Assembly (NCBI GenBank): GCA_025993015.1
Contig: DAJPFV010000001.1
Coordinates: 434,001 to 498,000 of the forward strand
Length of the DNA: 64,000 nt
Direction of reading: 5' to 3'
DNA from: Coriobacteriaceae bacterium
GTDB lineage: Bacteria; Actinomycetota; Coriobacteriia; Coriobacteriales; Coriobacteriaceae
Numbering within the stretch: position 1 is the stretch's first letter; every line of letters begins with the position of its first letter. The position numbers and the translations under genes were made by a program. The notes under the pieces are model-generated. The model had not been told where the DNA came from. It worked only from the letters and a program-made list of their open reading frames with translations, and did not search any database. Positions 33,481-40,894 of the stretch are shown here, piece by piece.

Positions 33481-36198
33481 ATGGACACCGCCAGCAATTA
33501 CACCGAAACGCTCGAAAAGACCGTCCGTGACCTTCTCGAGCGTCAGGATGATCTGATTAGGACGGCCTTTACCGACCAGCTCACCGGACTTGGCAACCGC
33601 GGCGGCTTTGCCCGTTCCCTAGAGGAAATCTGGGAGCAGGAACTGCCCGTGACCATGGCGTTTATCGACATCGATAACCTTAAGCACTGCAACGACGTCT
33701 TCGGGCATGACGAGGGCAACCGCTATATCTTGCAGGTAAGTCTCTATCTCAAGCTGTATATGAAAGTGGACGAGGCGGCGTTTCGCATAGGCGGCGACGA
33801 GTTTGCCATCCTGTCTACGATTGCGACCGAGGACGACCTCGCCGAGCGCCTGGAACACTGCCGAACGGTCCTACTCAAAAACAACGATTCCGAGATGCCT
33901 CACTCGTTTAGCTACGGAGTGTCGCACGCCGACCCCGCCCTGGGTGAAGTCTCCAATCGCATGACACTCGATGCCGACCATCGCATGTACGACTACAAGC
34001 TACGCCATGCCATGCATCTTGATCGACGCAATATCGCGGAAGTCCACACCGACGACTTCGAAATAAGCGATCGCGTTTTTGACGCCTTTTCGATGCTCAA
34101 CGAAGGCCGTTATTGCTTTATCGAGAACTTGGACAAACATCGCACCCTATGGTCACAAGGCGCCCTGCGCGATCTCGGTCTTCCTTCTGAGCATGTAGAC
34201 AACTGCCACGATTACTGGAAAACGCGCGTCCACCCCGATGACCTTGAGGCCTACATCAACGACATCGACCAAATCTATAATGGCTCCAAACACCGCCGCG
34301 TCATGCAGTACCGCATGCGCAATGCCGCGGGCGACTACGTCCTCTGCCGCGCTCGCGGGTTTCGCATCGACGGCGACGGAAATACCCCCTCGCTCTATGT
34401 CGGCGAACTTGTTAACCACTCACTCGCCGAGACCGTCGACGCCGCCACGGGCCTCGGAACGCAGCGTATGCTGATCAACGCTATCGATGCCTGCCGTCGC
34501 GACCGTTGCGAGACGGGGCTTATAGCGGTCCGCGTTTGTGGCACGGCAAAGTTCAACGAGCTCTACGGGGCCGAGGCTGTCGACAACATGCTCGCCGAAT
34601 ACGCAGGCCGCATGTTATCGATCACCCGCGGCAGAAGTCGCGTCTTCCGCTCGCGAAACGCCCAGTTCGTCGTGCTCAGCAACGATCTGGACCACGAGGC
34701 ATTCGAGCAACTGACCCATCATCTTAAAGAGGCCGTTTTCGCTCCTGTTCGAATCGCGAACGACACCATTACCCCCGTCTGTCTTGTCGTCCCGGCCTTT
34801 TACGAGCGCTTAATCAATCAAGCGACCGCTGTTTTAGGCGAACTCGACCGTCGTCTTCGCACCGCCGGCGGGCTTGCACCCAACGACAGCCTCCCCATAC
34901 CCGAGATTGAGCGCAAAAGCGCCGTCGCCGAACGCATCGATACGCTCACGGGCCTCTATCGACCCAGTGAGTTTATGCGGCGTGCCAACGCATTTCTTAA
35001 GACAAGGCACGGCGGCGCTTGGTGTATCGCCACCGTCGACATGGGTCATATGCGACTGTTTAACGAATGGCACGGACAGGCCGAGGGCGACCGCGTGCTC
35101 GCCGATGTGGGCACGGTCCTCAAAGACATCGAGAATGCCGAGATGGGCGTCGCAGGATACTGGGGCCAAGACGACTTTTGCATTCTCATCCCCTTTAAGC
35201 ACATCACCGTCCATCAAATCTATAACCGCGTTCGCGCCGCCGTGGCCAAGCATGATGACGGCGTGGGTTTCTGGCCGTCCATGGGCGTTTGCCCCATCGA
35301 CCCCAACGAGGAAATCACCATCGACGCGCAGGCCAAGGCCATGTTTACCAATCGGCGCGCCAAAAACGATTTTAAGGATCGCATCGCCGTCTTTCGCCCC
35401 GAGGAATACAAGCGCGAGGTGGCGTTTCACCGCACCCTCACCGAGTTCCAGTATGCGCTCTCAAACGACCGCATCACCTACTACCTGCAGCCCCAGGTTG
35501 ATATGGAAACCGGCGAGATCATTGGCGCCGAAGCACTCACCCGCTGGATTGACAAAGATGGATCATTGATTCCACCTGCGTCCTTTATCCCGGTGCTCGA
35601 GGAAAGCGGCTTTGTGGTGACGCTCGACAAGTACATTTGGCAGGGTGTCGCCTCGTGGCTGCGCGAGCGCATCGATCGAGGACTTTGCGTGGTTCCGGTC
35701 TCGCTTAATGTGTCGCGCGTGGATATCCTTACCTGCGACGTTGCCGAACATATGGAGGCGCTCGCCGCCCAATACAACCTACCGTCCGAGCTCATGCGTA
35801 TCGAGATCACCGAGACGGCTTATACGGGGGAGTCCGAGGCCGTGGACAAACTGACAGCCGACCTGCACACCCGCGGCTTCTCGACCTATATGGACGATTT
35901 TGGCACCGGCCAGTCCACGCTCGCGATGCTCAAGAACGTCAACGTCGACGTCATCAAGCTCGACCGCACCTTTGTGCCCACCGACCGCGATCAAGGCCGC
36001 AGCGCGCAGATCGTGTCATCGATGCTCGAGATGGCGCAGTCGCTCCATCTGCCCGTCGTGGTCGAAGGCGTCGAGACAAATGAGCAGGCAAACATACTAC
36101 GCCACATGGGCGCCCGCTACGCTCAGGGCTTCCTCTACTACCGCCCCATGCCGGCGAATGATTTTGAGGCATTGCTCGATGGTGGCAAAAACAACTGA
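33481..36198 (+). CDS. GGDEF-PAS-GGDEF-EAL cyclic-di-GMP signalling protein
   Basis: This 905-residue soluble protein has a short coiled N-terminus and a GGDEF domain (about 28-180) with intact GGDEF at 104-108. A PAS-like domain follows (about 210-320). Two degenerate GGDEF-like domains come next (about 330-450 and 490-630; the second reads GYWGQDDF). It ends in an EAL domain (about 650-900) with EALTRW near 684 and the DDFGTGQS, IKLDRTF and VVVEGVET motifs. It should both make and degrade c-di-GMP. There is no canonical RxxD inhibitory site. The ribosome site of the ATG at 33481 is weak. A paralogue without EAL follows directly. Confidence 0.88.
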   Translation: MDTASNYTETLEKTVRDLLERQDDLIRTAFTDQLTGLGNRGGFARSLEEIWEQELPVTMAFIDIDNLKHCNDVFGHDEGNRYILQVSLYLKLYMKVDEAAFRIGGDEFAILSTIATEDDLAERLEHCRTVLLKNNDSEMPHSFSYGVSHADPALGEVSNRMTLDADHRMYDYKLRHAMHLDRRNIAEVHTDDFEISDRVFDAFSMLNEGRYCFIENLDKHRTLWSQGALRDLGLPSEHVDNCHDYWKTRVHPDDLEAYINDIDQIYNGSKHRRVMQYRMRNAAGDYVLCRARGFRIDGDGNTPSLYVGELVNHSLAETVDAATGLGTQRMLINAIDACRRDRCETGLIAVRVCGTAKFNELYGAEAVDNMLAEYAGRMLSITRGRSRVFRSRNAQFVVLSNDLDHEAFEQLTHHLKEAVFAPVRIANDTITPVCLVVPAFYERLINQATAVLGELDRRLRTAGGLAPNDSLPIPEIERKSAVAERIDTLTGLYRPSEFMRRANAFLKTRHGGAWCIATVDMGHMRLFNEWHGQAEGDRVLADVGTVLKDIENAEMGVAGYWGQDDFCILIPFKHITVHQIYNRVRAAVAKHDDGVGFWPSMGVCPIDPNEEITIDAQAKAMFTNRRAKNDFKDRIAVFRPEEYKREVAFHRTLTEFQYALSNDRITYYLQPQVDMETGEIIGAEALTRWIDKDGSLIPPASFIPVLEESGFVVTLDKYIWQGVASWLRERIDRGLCVVPVSLNVSRVDILTCDVAEHMEALAAQYNLPSELMRIEITETAYTGESEAVDKLTADLHTRGFSTYMDDFGTGQSTLAMLKNVNVDVIKLDRTFVPTDRDQGRSAQIVSSMLEMAQSLHLPVVVEGVETNEQANILRHMGARYAQGFLYYRPMPANDFEALLDGGKNN

Positions 36199-36256
36199 TA
36201 CGCTCGCGCGCAAAACACCACCGCCGAAGGGGACATTTGTCTCCATTAGCTAACTT

Positions 36257-36287
36257 ATATCCCCAATTCAAACCGAATTGGGGATAT
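36257..36287. terminator. Hairpin between the two GGDEF genes
   Basis: ATATCCCCAATTC and GAATTGGGGATAT form a perfect 13-bp stem around a 5-nt loop. There is no U-tract. A further small palindrome, GGGGACA-TTTG-TCTCC-like, lies at 36229-36244. Confidence 0.5.
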
Positions 36288-36325
36288 GATACAAACCGCT
36301 GTTCTGCCCAAGGAGGTTATTCATC

Positions 36326-37855
36326 ATGAACGAGTCGTACCGCATGGGCGAGCAGTCAATCATTGCCCATCTTCAGCGGCTTGCAAACGGAGCCTCAACC
36401 GCCGAGCTCGACGTTGACGCGCTGCCCACGGAGTTGCGCGCCATCGGCGAACAACTGCAGAAAACGCTCGCCGTCTTGCAACAAGAACGCCAGCTGCTCG
36501 AACGCAGCGCCTATATCGATTCGCTCACCAATCTTGGCAACCGTGGTGGACTCGACCGCCATGTCGATCAGCTCTGGCTCAAAGGCACTCCCTTTACCTG
36601 CGCCTATATTGACATCGATCACCTTAAGCACTGCAACGATAAGTTTGGCCACGCCGAAGGCAATCGCTATATTCTGAGCATCTGCCGCGTGCTCACCGAG
36701 GCAATGGAGCACGATGAGATGCTGTTCCGTATCGGTGGAGACGAATTTGTACTCGTGTCCCCCACGACAAGCGAAACCGAGCTCGAGCAGCGCCTGGAGC
36801 GGGTACGCACCGACCTTGTCGAGGCAACATCGGACGGCAAGGCGCCCATGATCGCCAGTTTTAGTTTTGGTTGCTCGCACGTCGACCCGCTTGCAGGCGA
36901 TACGCGTCGCCAGATGACGATGGATGCCGATCGCAAAATGTATCGCTACAAGCTCATGCACCGCGTGCAGCAACCGAAAGACAATGACGTGCCACAACAC
37001 TCGATCGTCGATCAGCTTCCCTGCAACGACCGGGTGTTCCAAGCGATCTCTATGAGCTCCGAGACGCGCTATCCGTTTATCCTTAACCTCGATACGGGAG
37101 AATCGCAATGGTCGGTTAACGCCGTGCGCGATTTTGACCTGCCTTCCCAGCACCCTTTTAACTCGGTCGATATGTGGCTTGCTCGCGTCCACCCCGAGGA
37201 CCGCGACAACGTACGCGCCGAGCTCGACATGGTGATAAACGGCACGTGGCACTTCCACTACATGCAGTACCGCGTGATGGATGCCACCGGAGCGTACGCG
37301 CTTTGCGACTGCACGGGCTACCGCTTGGACGGCACCGATACCGAGCCTAACATGTACGTGGGCATTATCATCAACCGAAGCCTGGCAGATACGACCGATT
37401 CCGTGACCGATCTGGGCGATATTCACGCCCTGGTCAACGCCATTGGCGAAATGCGTCGCGTGGCGCGCAAGGCGGGCATGATCGCCATTAAAATCGACGA
37501 TATCGCTCAGGTCAATGCCCGCTTTGGCTTTGATGCGGGCGATCGCGTTTTGGCGGAGAGCGCCGCCTGCCTCATGGAATGCTCGCGCGGCAAGGGTCGC
37601 CTGTTCCGCTCGACGGGGCCGACATTCGTGGCGCTTTTCGACGACTTTGATCCCGAAGAGACCAACGCGATTGCAGACGAAATCGAACGGTTCCTGGGTT
37701 CTCCCGTGCTCATCGGCTCGCTTGAATATCAGCCGCCCATTCGCGTGGCCACGCTTCATCTGGACGCTGTCGATCGACAGCCCGTTTCCATTTTGAACGA
37801 GCTCAAAGCGCTGCTTAAAGAAGCGTCACAGGTACCGGGCACCAAGTTGGACTAG
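36326..37855 (+). CDS. GGDEF-PAS-GGDEF(degenerate) diguanylate cyclase
   Basis: This 509-residue protein shares its layout with the first two thirds of its upstream neighbour: a coiled N-terminus, an intact GGDEF at 137-141 (FRIGGDEFVLV), a PAS-like middle (about 230-340) and a degenerate GGDEF-like C-terminal domain without the signature. Matching stretches such as KHCND, FGHxEGNRYIL and NLGNRGG suggest duplication. It lacks EAL, so it should only synthesise c-di-GMP. AAGGAGG precedes the ATG. There are no membrane segments. Confidence 0.88.
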   Translation: MNESYRMGEQSIIAHLQRLANGASTAELDVDALPTELRAIGEQLQKTLAVLQQERQLLERSAYIDSLTNLGNRGGLDRHVDQLWLKGTPFTCAYIDIDHLKHCNDKFGHAEGNRYILSICRVLTEAMEHDEMLFRIGGDEFVLVSPTTSETELEQRLERVRTDLVEATSDGKAPMIASFSFGCSHVDPLAGDTRRQMTMDADRKMYRYKLMHRVQQPKDNDVPQHSIVDQLPCNDRVFQAISMSSETRYPFILNLDTGESQWSVNAVRDFDLPSQHPFNSVDMWLARVHPEDRDNVRAELDMVINGTWHFHYMQYRVMDATGAYALCDCTGYRLDGTDTEPNMYVGIIINRSLADTTDSVTDLGDIHALVNAIGEMRRVARKAGMIAIKIDDIAQVNARFGFDAGDRVLAESAACLMECSRGKGRLFRSTGPTFVALFDDFDPEETNAIADEIERFLGSPVLIGSLEYQPPIRVATLHLDAVDRQPVSILNELKALLKEASQVPGTKLD

Positions 37856-37859
37856 CGTT

Positions 37860-37904
37860 GTGGGGCGCGATGTGAAACACAAGCCGTTTCACATCGCGCC
37901 CCAC
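37860..37904. terminator. Perfect 18-bp hairpin after the diguanylate cyclase gene
   Basis: GTGGGGCGCGATGTGAAA and its complement enclose a 9-nt loop, 5 bp after the stop codon. It lacks a U-tract, so it is a terminator or an extragenic repeat. Confidence 0.6.
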
Positions 37905-37966
37905 GCCATCTACCCTCTCGTGCGATAATCCTCCGCAGAAGTCACCGACAGCAGAGGGAGTTTGTG

Positions 37967-38590
37967 ATGAAGGTTCTTTTGGTCAATGGCAGCCCCAAGG
38001 CAAACGGCAACACCGCCCGCGCACTCACCGAGGTCGCAGAGCAACTTAATGCAGAAGGCATTGATACCGAGGTGTTTCAGCTGGGCGCCAAGCCCATTCG
38101 CGATTGCATCGGTTGCGGCCAGTGTGGCAAGCTTGGCGGTCGCTGCACCTTTGACGACGACGTGGTCAACGAGCTGATCGCTGCCGCCGAACAGGCCGAC
38201 GGCTTTGTCTTTGGCTCGCCTGTCTACTACGCGCACCCCAGCGGCCGCATTCTCTCGGCACTCGATCGCGCATTCTATGCCGGTAGCAAAGCTTTTGCAC
38301 ACAAGCCGGGCGCTGCCGTCGCCGTCGCCCGTCGCGGCGGTACGTCGACGACCTTCGACGTGCTCAATAAGTACTTCACCATCAACCAGATGCCTGTGGT
38401 AGCGTCCACGTACTGGAACAACGTGTTTGGCTGCGTGCCCGGCGACGCCGACGGAGATGCCGAGGGTCTGGCCACCATGCGCAACATCGGCAAGAACATG
38501 GCCTGGCTCCTGCATTGTATCGAGGCAGGACAGGCCGCCGGCATCGAAGCCCCCGAAGCCGATCGCGAGCGCACCAACTTCATCAGGTAG
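37967..38590 (+). CDS. Flavodoxin-fold NAD(P)H-dependent FMN reductase / iron-sulfur flavoprotein
   Basis: This 207-residue protein has the FMN phosphate loop VNGSPKANGNT at its start. A CIGCGQCGKLGGRC cysteine cluster near residue 48 resembles that of iron-sulfur flavoproteins. FGSPVYYAHPSGRILSALDR is the typical dimer segment. It should reduce quinones or other acceptors, or carry electrons. The ATG at 37967 has GAGGGAG 6 bases upstream. An ArsC-like gene follows after 16 bp, so the two probably form an operon. Confidence 0.88.
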   Translation: MKVLLVNGSPKANGNTARALTEVAEQLNAEGIDTEVFQLGAKPIRDCIGCGQCGKLGGRCTFDDDVVNELIAAAEQADGFVFGSPVYYAHPSGRILSALDRAFYAGSKAFAHKPGAAVAVARRGGTSTTFDVLNKYFTINQMPVVASTYWNNVFGCVPGDADGDAEGLATMRNIGKNMAWLLHCIEAGQAAGIEAPEADRERTNFIR

Positions 38591-38606
38591 AACGGCGGAA
38601 CATACT

Positions 38607-38948
38607 ATGAACGTGCAAATCTTCGGCACCAAAAAGTCGTTCGACACCAAGAAGGCCCAGCGCTATTTTAAGGAGCGCCGCATTAAGGTGCAGTTTATTG
38701 ACCTTAAGGAAAAGGAGATGAGCAAAGGCGAGCTCACGAGCGTGATGCAGGCGGTCGGCGGCATCGACAAGCTGCTCAATCCCAAGGCTAAGGACGAGGA
38801 GACGCTCGCGCTCATCCAGCATCTCACCCCTAGCCAGCGCTTCGATAAACTGCTCGAGAATCAGCAGGTTCTAGCCGAGCCCATCGTGCGCAACGGCAAA
38901 AAGGCCACCGTCGGTTATTGCCCCGATGTATGGGGAGCCTGGGAGTAG
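38607..38948 (+). CDS. ArsC/Spx-fold protein without the active-site cysteine
   Basis: This 113-residue thioredoxin-fold protein matches the ArsC/YffB family in length and in the C-terminal EPIVRNGKKATVGY. The N-terminal loop, where arsenate reductases have a Cys (NPxCxxS), reads FGTKKSFDTKKA with no cysteine. Arsenate reduction by the usual mechanism is therefore unlikely. A regulatory or glutathione-like binding role is possible. It follows a flavoprotein gene by 16 bp. Confidence 0.82.
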   Translation: MNVQIFGTKKSFDTKKAQRYFKERRIKVQFIDLKEKEMSKGELTSVMQAVGGIDKLLNPKAKDEETLALIQHLTPSQRFDKLLENQQVLAEPIVRNGKKATVGYCPDVWGAWE

Positions 38949-39034
38949 CCTGTGTTATTTGCCGGCGCGTGGGTATAAGAGCAGGCGTTTGGCATAAGAT
39001 TCAACTGTAAGCCATGTCTAACAAAGGAGGGCAT

Positions 39035-40165
39035 ATGCCCAACAAACCCGTGAAGATCATCATGCTTACCGGATACCTCGGTGCCGGCAAGACCACGCTG
39101 CTCAACCACATCCTCGCTAACGACGGCGGCATCCGCGCCGCCGTGATCGTCAACGATATCGGCGAGATCAACGTCGACGCCAGCCTTATCGCCGACGGCG
39201 GCCTTTCCGAGACCGACGACCTTATCCCGCTCACCAACGGCTGCATCTGCTGCACGCTTTCGGACGACCTTGCCAACCAGCTGCAGGGCATCGCCGATTC
39301 GGGCGACTTCGATTACATCATCATCGAGGCTTCGGGCATTTGTGAGCCTATCCCCATCGCCTACACCATCTCGAGCTTCTGCGACGAGGCCAAGGTGGGC
39401 GGCGAGCCCAAGCTCGCGCTCGACAACATCGTGGCCGTGGTCGACTGCGCCCGCATGTACGACGAGTTCAACGGCGGTCGTGACCTGCTGGCAGAGGATA
39501 TCGACGAGGACGACATCGAAAGCCTGCTCATCCAGCAGATCGAGTTCTGTTCCACGCTGATCCTCAACAAGACCGATACCGTGAGCCCTGAGCAGATCGC
39601 CGAGCTCAAGGCCATCGTGCGCAGCCTGCAGAAGGACGCCGTGATCGTCGAGGCCCAAAACGGCGAGGTCCCCATGGAGGAACTGCTCGACACCGACCGC
39701 TTCGACTTTATGCGCGCCTACAACTCCGCCGCCTGGATCGAGGCCATGGAGCATCCCGAGGAGCACGACGACCCCGAGGTGCTCGAGTACGACATCGAGA
39801 CCTTTGTGTACTCGCGCCGCAAGCCGTTTGACCTGCAGAAGTTCACCGATTTTGTTGAGCAGGAGTGGCCCGACGAGGTCATCCGCGTCAAGGGCCCGCT
39901 GTGGCAGGCCAGCAATCCGGACATGTGCTACATGTTTGAGCAGGCCGGCCACCAGATGCGCCTGATGGAGAACGGCTTGTTCGTTGACTCCGCGCCCGAG
40001 GGCGAGAAGCAGAAGATCATCGACGAGAACCCCGAGATCATGCAGATTTGGGACGACGAGACGGGCGACCGCATGACGAGCCTGTGCATCATCGGCCGTC
40101 ACATGGACAAGGATGCGCTCATCGCCTCCCTCGATGCCTGCCTGACTGACTGGCACCGCGCCTAG
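39035..40165 (+). CDS. CobW/COG0523-family metal-chaperone GTPase
   Basis: This 376-residue G3E GTPase has Walker A GYLGAGKTT, the metal-binding GCICCTL (CxCC), an IIEASGICEP switch region and NKTD specificity motif. COG0523 proteins deliver Zn, Co or Fe to client enzymes. The C-terminal CobW domain extends to the end. AAAGGAGG lies 4 bases before the ATG at 39035. The gene is monocistronic, and the metal is not evident from context. Confidence 0.92.
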   Translation: MPNKPVKIIMLTGYLGAGKTTLLNHILANDGGIRAAVIVNDIGEINVDASLIADGGLSETDDLIPLTNGCICCTLSDDLANQLQGIADSGDFDYIIIEASGICEPIPIAYTISSFCDEAKVGGEPKLALDNIVAVVDCARMYDEFNGGRDLLAEDIDEDDIESLLIQQIEFCSTLILNKTDTVSPEQIAELKAIVRSLQKDAVIVEAQNGEVPMEELLDTDRFDFMRAYNSAAWIEAMEHPEEHDDPEVLEYDIETFVYSRRKPFDLQKFTDFVEQEWPDEVIRVKGPLWQASNPDMCYMFEQAGHQMRLMENGLFVDSAPEGEKQKIIDENPEIMQIWDDETGDRMTSLCIIGRHMDKDALIASLDACLTDWHRA

Positions 40166-40203
40166 GTTTATCTAAGCGGGCATTTTTCCGCTACGTAACC
40201 GCC

Positions 40204-40242
40204 AAACCACCACGAAGGTGCCTGTTCCCTTCGTGGTGGTTT
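40204..40242 (+). repeat. Palindrome AAACCACCAC family, second copy
   Basis: 15-bp arms AAACCACCACGAAGG / CCTTCGTGGTGGTTT enclose TGCCTGTTC and are followed by TTT. It may double as terminator for the CobW gene. It is related to 1290-1328, and the bases that differ change together in both arms. Confidence 0.8.
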
Positions 40243-40265
40243 TTCGTTCTGAGCCAAGGAGATTC

Positions 40266-40865
40266 ATGTTCAACATTGTGCTGTATGCGCCCGAGATTCC
40301 GGCCAATACGGGCAATATCGGACGTACCTGCGTGGTCACCGGCGCCCGCCTACATCTGGTGGAGCCGCTGGGCTTTTCGCTCGATGACAAGACGGTACGT
40401 CGCGCCGGCCTGGGCTACTGGCAAAACTTGGACGTGGCGACCTATGCCGGCTGGGAGGATTTCCTTGCACGCAACGGCCTCTCCCCCGCCGATGGTCGCC
40501 TACATCTGCTGACCAAAAAGGCACGCCGCACCTATGCGCAGAGTACCTACCGCGATGGCGACTACTTGGTCTTTGGCAGCGAGAGCTCGGGCATTCCCGA
40601 GCCGCTGCTTGCCGCGGCGCCCGAGCGCTGCGAACACATCCCCATGTTGCGCGATTGCGATTCGCTTGACAACGCCGAGGTCTGGGAAGCCCACGAGGAA
40701 TCGCTCGGACATACCGAGGACAGCCACGAAGCCATCCTTCAGCAGGATATCTGCGGCAACTTCGTCGACCCGGACGACTACCGCATCAGCGCACTCAACC
40801 TCTCCAACAGCGCCGCCATTGTCCTCTACGAGGCCCTGCGCCAGACAGGCTTTCCGGGAATGTGA
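40266..40865 (+). CDS. trmL: tRNA (cytidine/uridine 34-2'-O)-methyltransferase TrmL
   Basis: This 199-residue SPOUT methyltransferase methylates the wobble ribose of tRNA-Leu. It opens MFNIVLYAPEIPANTGNIGRT, the family signature. It ends with the knot region ISALNLSNSAAIVLYEALRQ and contains LVFGSESSGIPEPLL. It is longer than the usual 155-160 residues because of an insert around residues 120-165 (DCDSLDNAEVWEAHEE onward). AAGGAG precedes the ATG at 40266. Confidence 0.9.
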   Translation: MFNIVLYAPEIPANTGNIGRTCVVTGARLHLVEPLGFSLDDKTVRRAGLGYWQNLDVATYAGWEDFLARNGLSPADGRLHLLTKKARRTYAQSTYRDGDYLVFGSESSGIPEPLLAAAPERCEHIPMLRDCDSLDNAEVWEAHEESLGHTEDSHEAILQQDICGNFVDPDDYRISALNLSNSAAIVLYEALRQTGFPGM

Positions 40866-40889
40866 CAAAGGGGTTATCCCTTTGTCACA
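40861..40889. repeat. Palindrome overlapping the trmL stop codon
   Basis: TGTGACAAAGGG and CCCTTTGTCACA form perfect 12-bp arms around a 5-nt loop. The stop codon TGA at 40863 is inside the left arm. It lies between convergent trmL and the UvrA-like gene and is related to 44587-44619. Confidence 0.75.
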
Positions 40890-40894
40890 TTCGG

